Source: Kluyvera genomosp. 3 (GTDB lineage Bacteria; Pseudomonadota; Gammaproteobacteria; Enterobacterales; Enterobacteriaceae). Taken from it: a stretch of 64,000 nucleotides of DNA. Below are positions 58,243 through 64,000 of the stretch, piece by piece (the stretch's first letter is position 1; each line of letters opens with the position of its first letter). The translations under genes and the position numbers were made by a program. The notes beneath the pieces are model-generated. The model did not search any database. It saw nothing but the letters and a program-made list of their open reading frames with translations, and was not told where the DNA came from. The stretch covers positions 3,194,645 to 3,258,644 of the forward strand of contig CP022114.1 of assembly GCA_002211745.1 (NCBI GenBank), read 5' to 3'.

Positions 58243-60180
58243 TTATTCCCGCGCTAGCGCATCGACCGGGTCGAGCCGCGCCGCGTTCCTCGCCGGTAGC
58301 CAGCCAAAGAGCACACCGGTGAGGGTTGAGCAGATAAACGCCGTCAACAGCGCCAGCGGCGAAAAACCAATCTCCCAGCCCGGCAGCACTAGCTGGAGTA
58401 GCAGCGCAATCATCAACGACAGCGTGACACCCAGTGCGCCACCCACCAGGCACACCAGAATCGCCTCAATCAAAAACTGCTGCAGGACGTTACTGGCCGC
58501 GCGCCGACCGCCATACGAATGCCGATTTCTCGCGTCCGTTCCGTTACCGACACCAGCATGATATTCATCACGCCAATACCGCCAACCACCAGCGAGATCA
58601 CCGCCACCAGCGTTAAGAACAGCTGTAATGTATGTGTGGTGCGTTCTGCCGTTTTCAAGATGCTGTCCATATTCCAGACGAAGAAATCTTTCTTGCCGTG
58701 ACGCAGACTGAGCAGTCGGGTCAACTGCTGTTCAGCAAGACTGCTGTCGTAGCCCTCTTTCACCCTCACGGTAATGGAGTTCAGCCACGCCTGCCCCATC
58801 ACCCGCCCGGACATCGTTGAATACGGTAACCAGACGCGCAGAATCTTGCTGCTGCCAAACATCGACTGTTTCTCATCCGCTACGCCAATCACCGTCGCCG
58901 GCGTATTACCCACCAGTATCACTTCCCCACCACGCTGGCCTTATTGGGGAATAGCTGACGGCGCGTATTGCTGTCCAGGACCACCACCTGCGCGCGTTCT
59001 GCGGCCTGGACATCATTAAAGGTGTTGCCCTCGCTGAAGGTCATGCCATAGACGTTGAAGTAGTGCTGACCAATGCCCTGCACGCTGGCCGCAACGTCGA
59101 TATTTCCTGCACGGATGCGCAAATTCTTTGATACCGACGGCGTCACCGAGCTGACCCACGACTGCTTTTCGATCGCCAGCAGATCGTCATACTTCAGCGA
59201 CTGCTGGTACTGCGGATCGTCATCGCCGAAATCTTTCCCCGGATAGACATCGATAGTATTGGTGCCAATGGAACGGATATCCGCCAGCACCATCTGTTTG
59301 GCCGCATCGCCCACCACTACAATCGATACCACCGAAGCGATACCGATAATAATGCCGAGCATGGTCAGCAACGTGCGCATTTTATTCGCCACCATGGCCA
59401 GCCAGGCCATCGACAGCGCTTCACGGAAACTATTGCTGAACTGCCCCAGCCGGAAGCTGTCTGTATCACCGGCTGACGTGGGGCGACCGTCGTCTGTCGC
59501 GCCGGAGGGTTATGGACAATTTCACCGTCGCGAATCTCAATCACGCGCTCTGCTTGCGCGGCCACCTGCGGGTCGTGGGTGACGATAATAATCGTGTGCC
59601 CTTGCTCTTTAAGCTGATGGAGAATCGCCATCACCTCTTCACCAGAGCGACTGTCGAGCGCGCCGGTGGGTTCATCGGCAAGGATCACCTGGCCGCCGTT
59701 CATCAGCGCGCGGGCAATACTCACCCGCTGCTGCTGGCCGCCGGAGAGCTGAGAAGGCGCATAATCGACGCGATCCGCCAGCCCCAGACGTTGCAACAGC
59801 TCCTTTGCCCGCGCCAGCCGCGCCTTGCGCTCCACGCCCGCGTACACCGCCGGCACTTCCACATTCTGCGCCGCCGTCAGGTGCGACAACAGGTGATAAC
59901 GTTGAAAAATAAAGCCAAAGTGCTCGCGGCGCAGCGCGGCCAGTGCATCGCCGTCCAGCGTCGCCACATCGGTTCCCGCCACGCGGTAGGTGCCGCTGGT
60001 CGGCTTATCGAGGCAGCCGAGAATATTCATCAGCGTCGATTTCCCCGAACCAGAAGCCCCGACGATCGCCACCATCTCGCCGGCGTTAATTTGCAGTGAG
60101 ATACCCTTGAGGACCTCAACGCTGTCGTCGCCCGACGGGTAGCTGCGGCGAATCTGGGTTAGCTCAAGCAGTGCGGTCAT
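58243..60180 (-). CDS. macB: MacB, macrolide/enterotoxin ABC exporter
   Basis: Inner-membrane ATPase of the MacAB-TolC efflux system. The N-terminal ATPase has Walker [10 protein letters not shown], signature [15 protein letters not shown] and Walker [14 protein letters not shown] four-helix membrane part with a large periplasmic domain follows. Three missing Gs are inferred, near 59449 (TGGGGCAG for TGGGGGCAG), 58926 (GGGGAAG for GGGGGAAG) and 58508 (CGCGGCC for CGCGGGCC). Corrected length is 646 residues (E. coli 648). Start overlaps the macA stop (ATGA). Confidence 0.94.
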
Positions 60181-61292
60181 TTTTCCGCTCCGGCTTTACC
60201 TTCTCCAATAATCACCTCATCGCCCGCCTCAAGCCCTTTGGCAATCTCTACGTCGGTGTCGTTGCGCGCACCGATGACCACTTCACGCGTCTTGACTTCA
60301 CCGTTGCGCAGTAGACGCACGTTGTAACGGTTATCCCCTACGCTATCGCCTAGCGCCGACAGCGGAATGGTCAACACATCATTGACGCCACCGAGCTGGA
60401 TATGCACCTGCGCGGTCATCTCCAGACGCAGCACACCGTTAGGATTCGGCACTTCAAAACGGGCATAGTAGAAGATGGCATCGTTGACTTTTTCCGGCGT
60501 CGGCAGGATATCCTTGAGGGTGCCTTCGTAGCGCGTCAGCGGGTCGCCAAGTACGGTAAACCAGGCTTTCTGTCCCGGTTTGAGATGAATGACATCGGCT
60601 TCGGAAACCTGAGCTTTCACCAGCATGGTGCTGAGATCCGCCAGCGTCAGAATGTTGGGCGCCTGCTGAGCGGCTATTACCGTCTGCCCTTGTAGCGTGG
60701 TAATTTGCGTCACTTCGCCACGCATCGGCGCCACAATACGGGTGTAGTCAAGGTTGGTTTTGGCCGTATCGAGCGAGGCCTGATTGCGTTTAATCTGCGC
60801 ATCAATGGTACCTATTTGCGCCTGTTTTACCGCCATATCGGTGGCGGCGGTATCCAGATCCTGGCGCGAAACGACCTGAGTTTTCGCCAGCTGTTGCTGG
60901 CGTGAGAAGGTGACGCTCGCCAGCTTCCATTCCGCTTCTGCCTGTTTGCGCTGCGCGCGAAGCTCCATCAGCGTCGCTTCCACTTCTTTAATCTGGTTCT
61001 GCGCCTGTTCAGGGTCAATCACCCCTAAAAGCTGATCTTTTACCACCTTATCGCCGATGTTCACTGACAGGGTTTTCAACTGCCCGCTCACCTGCGCGCC
61101 GACGTCAACTTTGCGCAGCGCGTCAAGCTTACCGGTGGCCAGCACGCTCTGCTCAAGCGAGCCTTTGCGCACAATGAGCGTCTGGTAATTGGGCAACGGT
61201 GCGTTGAGCATTTTCCAGACGGCAATGAGCGCCACGATAAGCACGGCAAGCATCAGCCAGTAGCGTTTTTTTAGTTTTCCCTTGATGATCAT
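60177..61292 (-). CDS. macA: MacA, periplasmic adaptor of MacAB-TolC
   Basis: Membrane-fusion protein linking MacB and TolC. An N-terminal membrane anchor lies at about residues 11-28 ([18 protein letters not shown]). A lipoyl-like domain and a long coiled-coil hairpin follow ([20 protein letters not shown]). I chose the ATG at 61292, with AGGA upstream; it gives 371 residues as in E. coli. A GTG at 61322 would add ten residues. Intact. First gene of macA-macB. Confidence 0.94.
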   Translation of the reverse strand: MIIKGKLKKRYWLMLAVLIVALIAVWKMLNAPLPNYQTLIVRKGSLEQSVLATGKLDALRKVDVGAQVSGQLKTLSVNIGDKVVKDQLLGVIDPEQAQNQIKEVEATLMELRAQRKQAEAEWKLASVTFSRQQQLAKTQVVSRQDLDTAATDMAVKQAQIGTIDAQIKRNQASLDTAKTNLDYTRIVAPMRGEVTQITTLQGQTVIAAQQAPNILTLADLSTMLVKAQVSEADVIHLKPGQKAWFTVLGDPLTRYEGTLKDILPTPEKVNDAIFYYARFEVPNPNGVLRLEMTAQVHIQLGGVNDVLTIPLSALGDSVGDNRYNVRLLRNGEVKTREVVIGARNDTDVEIAKGLEAGDEVIIGEGKAGAEK

Positions 61293-61452
61293 AAAATCCT
61301 GAAATCCCGAAAATATCGACACAATGTGAAATCAAACTTCAATGCAAGCTAAACAAACCAAGAAAAGTCTGAGCAAACACCCCTGCCCCGCTAATTGATT
61401 CATCATGGTGATGTTAAAATCGCCATTCATATGTAATTCTGGATAGTAAACC

Positions 61453-62406
61453 ATGTCACAGCTCAGCGAAAATTCATTCGAGACTTCCCGCCACCCTTCC
61501 GCCCTCGGCCTCTTTTTTAGCCTGTTTAGCGGGCAATGGCGTCCAGGTGAGTTCTGGAACAAGCGTAGCTTTCGTCGGAAGTTTATGCTGCGCTCTTTAC
61601 TGATGCCACGTCTGAGCCGCGAATGGATGAACGAACTGTCCCAATGGTCCCATCTGGATACGCTGCTTACGCGCCAGCCGCGCCTGCCGGTGCGTCTGCA
61701 TCGCCCGTATCTGGCGGTAAATTTTAGCCGTCACCAGGTGCTGGACGCGCTGCGTTATCACTATACGCTGCTGTCAGAGGCGATGTCCTCCGAAGAGTTA
61801 ACCACCTACCTGAATACACAGGCCTTAACGCTGGCGAAGATTGAAGGTAAAAATGGTGACACCTTTACTCTTGAGCTGACCATGCAGATTAATCTGGATA
61901 AAGAAGGCGATAGCACTATTCTGATGCGCAACGCCGACGGCGATGTGCTGGCGGAGATGACGTTTACCCTGCTTGACCACCGGAATCAGCGCACGCTGTT
62001 TATTGGCGGCCTCCAGGGCGGCAAACGCGATTTGCCGCATGAAGCGATTCAGAATGCCACCAAATCCTGCCACGGTCTGTTCCCGAAACGCCTGGTCATG
62101 GAAGCTGTATGCCGCTTTGCTGAACGCCTGCACGTGGATCAGATCCTGGCCGTCAGTAACGATGTGCACATTTTCCGCGGCGAACGCTACCAGGATAAGA
62201 ATAAAAAGATTCTTTCCGATTACGACACGTTTTGGGAAGCGGTGGGCGGCGAGCGCGACAACGAGGGCTACTTCCATATTCCGGTTGCCATCGCCCGCAA
62301 GGATATTGCTGAAATCGCAAGTAAAAAACGTGCGGAATATCGCCGTCGCTATGAACTGATGTATGCAATTCAAAGCCAAATGTCGGGCTTATTCCATCAG
62401 CCTTAA
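61453..62406 (+). CDS. ybjX: YbjX/VirK-family protein, first copy (DUF535)
   Basis: 317-residue DUF535 protein related to Salmonella VirK and YbjX (SomA), which are tied to PhoP-regulated surface and virulence traits; the molecular activity is unknown. Shared family motifs include LHRPYLAVNFS, CHGLFPKRLVMEA and the C-terminal IASKKRAEYRRRYELM. Intact, no signal peptide. Divergent from macA and followed 174 bases later by a second copy. Confidence 0.88.
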   Translation: MSQLSENSFETSRHPSALGLFFSLFSGQWRPGEFWNKRSFRRKFMLRSLLMPRLSREWMNELSQWSHLDTLLTRQPRLPVRLHRPYLAVNFSRHQVLDALRYHYTLLSEAMSSEELTTYLNTQALTLAKIEGKNGDTFTLELTMQINLDKEGDSTILMRNADGDVLAEMTFTLLDHRNQRTLFIGGLQGGKRDLPHEAIQNATKSCHGLFPKRLVMEAVCRFAERLHVDQILAVSNDVHIFRGERYQDKNKKILSDYDTFWEAVGGERDNEGYFHIPVAIARKDIAEIASKKRAEYRRRYELMYAIQSQMSGLFHQP

Positions 62407-62412
62407 TGTAAA

Positions 62413-62444
62413 TTTCTGCGCGCTGAACCATCAGCGCGTAGAAA
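62413..62444 (+). terminator. Long hairpin between the two ybjX-like genes
   Basis: Fourteen-position stem TTTCTGCGCGCTGA / TCAGCGCGTAGAAA with one mismatch and loop ACCA, seven bases after the first ybjX stop. There is no T-run, so it may be a weak terminator or an RNA end stabiliser. Confidence 0.55.
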
Positions 62445-62471
62445 ACAGCTAAAAATGAGCATCACCAAACT

Positions 62472-62488
62472 TAAACCATTCATAAACA
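62472..62488 (-). promoter_or_regulatory. PhoP-box-like direct repeat upstream of the second ybjX-like gene
   Basis: On the minus strand TGTTTA TGAAT GGTTTA matches the PhoP box (T/G)GTTTA-N5-(T/G)GTTTA at all fixed positions. It lies in reverse orientation to the gene, 93 bases upstream of its ATG. A TATAAT follows at 62492-62497. PhoP control of virK/ybjX in Salmonella makes it credible; binding is inferred. Confidence 0.6.
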
Positions 62489-62580
62489 AAATATAATCTT
62501 CACATTCTTTGCATTTGTTGAAATTACGTTGAAGGTTCCGTTGATTAAATAGGCAAAACCTCCTTAACGAGATTTTTCCT

Positions 62581-63536
62581 ATGTCGAGCCTTGTCGATTT
62601 TTCCGCGTCCGCGCATCCACAACCTGAATCCAGCTGGCACCTTTTTCGGCTACTGTCGACCGGCACGCTTGCGCCCGGCCGTGCGTGGAAAAACCCGGCG
62701 TACCGACGTAAATTCCTACTGCGCTCGCTGAGCACGCCGCGAATGACCGGTAAACTGCTGGGCAGTCTGGCGAAACAACCGCAGCTGATGCAAATTCTGA
62801 ACGTACAGCCCGGCCTGCCGTGCCGACTGCATCGACCTTGGCTGTGTACACACCTGAGCCACCAACAAACCATTGATGCGCTGTGCTGGCACTACCAGCA
62901 GTTGCTGGCCAGGCTGCCGGAAAATGTCGCCAATCATTATCTTTCCCACGCGGCGCGCTGCTGACCACGCTTAGTGGTAAAGACGGACAGCAATACAGCA
63001 TTCGTCTGTGCGCGGATGCAATGCTGGATAAAGAAGGCGAAGCGACGATTGTTTTCCAGGACGAAAACGACACCGTGCTGGCGGAACTGACGTTTACGCT
63101 GTGCCAGTACAACGGGGTAGACACGTTCTTTGTCGGCGGCCTGCAAGGGGCGAAAGCGGACGTGCCGCACCAGCTGATTCAGGCCGCCACCAAAGCCTGC
63201 CACGGCTTATTCCCGAAACGTCTGGTGGTGGATGCGCTGTTAACCCTGGGGTCACTGCTGTCCGTTGCTCACGTGCGTGCCGTCAGCAACGAAACGCACA
63301 TCTATCGCAGCCTGCGCTACCGCCATAAAAAACGCGGCAAGCTGCATGCCGACTACAACAGTTTCTGGGCGTCGTTGGGAGCACAGGCCGACGAGGAAGG
63401 TGATTACGTTTTACCGCTGACGCTGGCGCGTAAAACGATGGAAGAGATTGCCAGCAAGAAGCGCGCGGAGTACCGCCGTCGCTATGCGCTGCTGGACGAG
63501 CTCCAGCAGCAAATTACCGAAACAGTCCAGCGTTAA
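62581..63536 (+). CDS. YbjX/VirK-family protein, second copy (DUF535)
   Basis: Tandem paralogue of the preceding gene. The same motifs are aligned: YRRKFLLRSL, CRLHRPWLCTHLSHQQ, CHGLFPKRLVVDAL, IASKKRAEYRRRYALL. The sequences are clearly divergent, so the duplication is old. One missing G near 62952 (GCGGCGCG for GCGGGCGCG) splits the frame. Corrected length is 318 residues. The 3' end meets the convergent ybjD stop with a three-base overlap. E. coli K-12 has, to my knowledge, only one such gene here. Confidence 0.84.
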
Positions 63537-64000
63537 TCCGCTTTCCCGCGCGCCAGCCAGACGACGCGGGAAAACATTTTCTTCAGCAGGGGCGGAACGG
63601 CTTCAATACCGCGCCGCCCGGCTTCCATCGCCACTTCAATCGCCAGATCGGGTTTCGATGAACGGTGAATCGCTTTGGTGATCACCCGGCGCATATTCAT
63701 CGGGATGTTTTCCGGCAATTGCGCCACGCGGTGATAAACGCTGGAAAAACCCTGCCGGTACATAAAGTGTTCCATATCCGGCGCGGGCAACGTCGTCAGG
63801 TGATGATGTTCGGCTTCACGATCGTTGTTGAGCAGGCTGCGCACCGTGGCCGCATATTTTTTTCCTGCCTCATCCCATCGACCAGCACGTGCCACTCTAT
63901 CCCCATTCGACGAGCGAATTTAATCAACGGTTTGAGTCCGGACTGGGCAAACTCAATCACTTTGACCCTTCAGCATCGAAATGGTGCCCGCACTGGCGCG
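63533..64000 (-). CDS. ybjD: YbjD, OLD-family ATP-dependent nuclease-like protein (C-terminal part)
   Basis: C-terminal Toprim part of a predicted OLD-family protein; the N-terminal ATPase half lies outside the window. WHVLVDGDEAGKKYAATVRSLL (Toprim DGD motif) and the end HRSSKPDLAIEVAMEAGRRG...FSRVVWLARGKAD match E. coli YbjD. Two missing Gs are inferred, near 63874 (GATGGGATG for GATGGGGATG) and near 63967 (AAGGGTCAAA for AAGGGGTCAAA). The restored DGDE is the catalytic motif, so the raw frame would hide it. Confidence 0.87.

Noticed and set aside
61323-61452. PhoP box before the first ybjX gene
   Set aside because: A single TGTTTA-like half-site is present on the minus strand, but the second half (CATTGA) does not fit.

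Overview
The window is a chromosomal backbone segment of an enterobacterium close to Escherichia, Salmonella and Citrobacter. Gene content and order match the E. coli mukB to ybjD stretch: mukBEF-cmoM, elyC, ycbJ, kdsB-ycaR-ycaQ-lpxK-msbA-ycaI, ihfB-rpsA-cmk, aroA-serC, ycaP, ycaO, focA-pflB-pflA, ycaM, ycaD, dmsABC, serS-rarA-lolA-ftsK, lrp/trxB-cydDC-aat-infA, clpA-clpS/cspD, macAB, ybjX, ybjD. Several short proteins (IF-1, ClpS, IHF beta, CspD) look essentially identical to the E. coli ones from memory. A Citrobacter- or Salmonella-like host is my best guess; the species cannot be fixed from this window.

Layout. 1-4.7 kb: chromosome condensin MukBEF and a tRNA methyltransferase. 4.8-14 kb: envelope genes (ElyC, KdsB, LpxK, MsbA), a DNA glycosylase (YcaQ) and a ComEC-like protein. 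14-17 kb: IHF beta, ribosomal protein S1 and CMP kinase. 17.2-17.9 kb: an IS200-type element where E. coli carries ycaL. 18-20.4 kb: serC-aroA. 21-27.7 kb: YcaO and the anaerobic formate/pyruvate formate-lyase genes. 27.8-32.5 kb: an accessory sugar operon (RpiR regulator, ascorbate-type PTS IIB/IIC, split transketolase, PTS IIA), which replaces ycaK/ycaN. 32.5-39.5 kb: YcaM, YcaD and DMSO reductase. 39.7-53.9 kb: SerS, RarA, LolA, FtsK, Lrp, TrxB, CydDC and Aat. 54-58 kb: IF-1, a small secreted protein, ClpAS and CspD. 58-64 kb: the MacAB exporter, two tandem YbjX/VirK-family genes and the end of ybjD.

A dominant property of the text is that 29 genes, many of them essential (mukB, msbA, serS, ftsK, aroA, clpA), are broken by single-base frameshifts. 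I could place about 77. Every one is explained by one missing base, nearly always in a short G or C run, and none by an extra base. Restoring them returns each gene to the length I expect for its family. I read this as a sequencing or assembly artefact, not gene decay, and annotate these genes as CDS spanning the breaks.

Functional threads. Anaerobic metabolism is represented by focA-pflBA and dmsABC, each with an FNR-like site placed at -41.5 from a plausible start. Cell division and chromosome handling are represented by MukBEF and by FtsK, which has a LexA box upstream. Lipopolysaccharide assembly is represented by KdsB, LpxK and MsbA. The least characterised parts are the PTS/split-transketolase operon with its repeated operator-like sequence, the tandem ybjX pair with a PhoP-box-like site, the 13-copy repeat in the FtsK linker, and a small secreted protein between infA and clpA.
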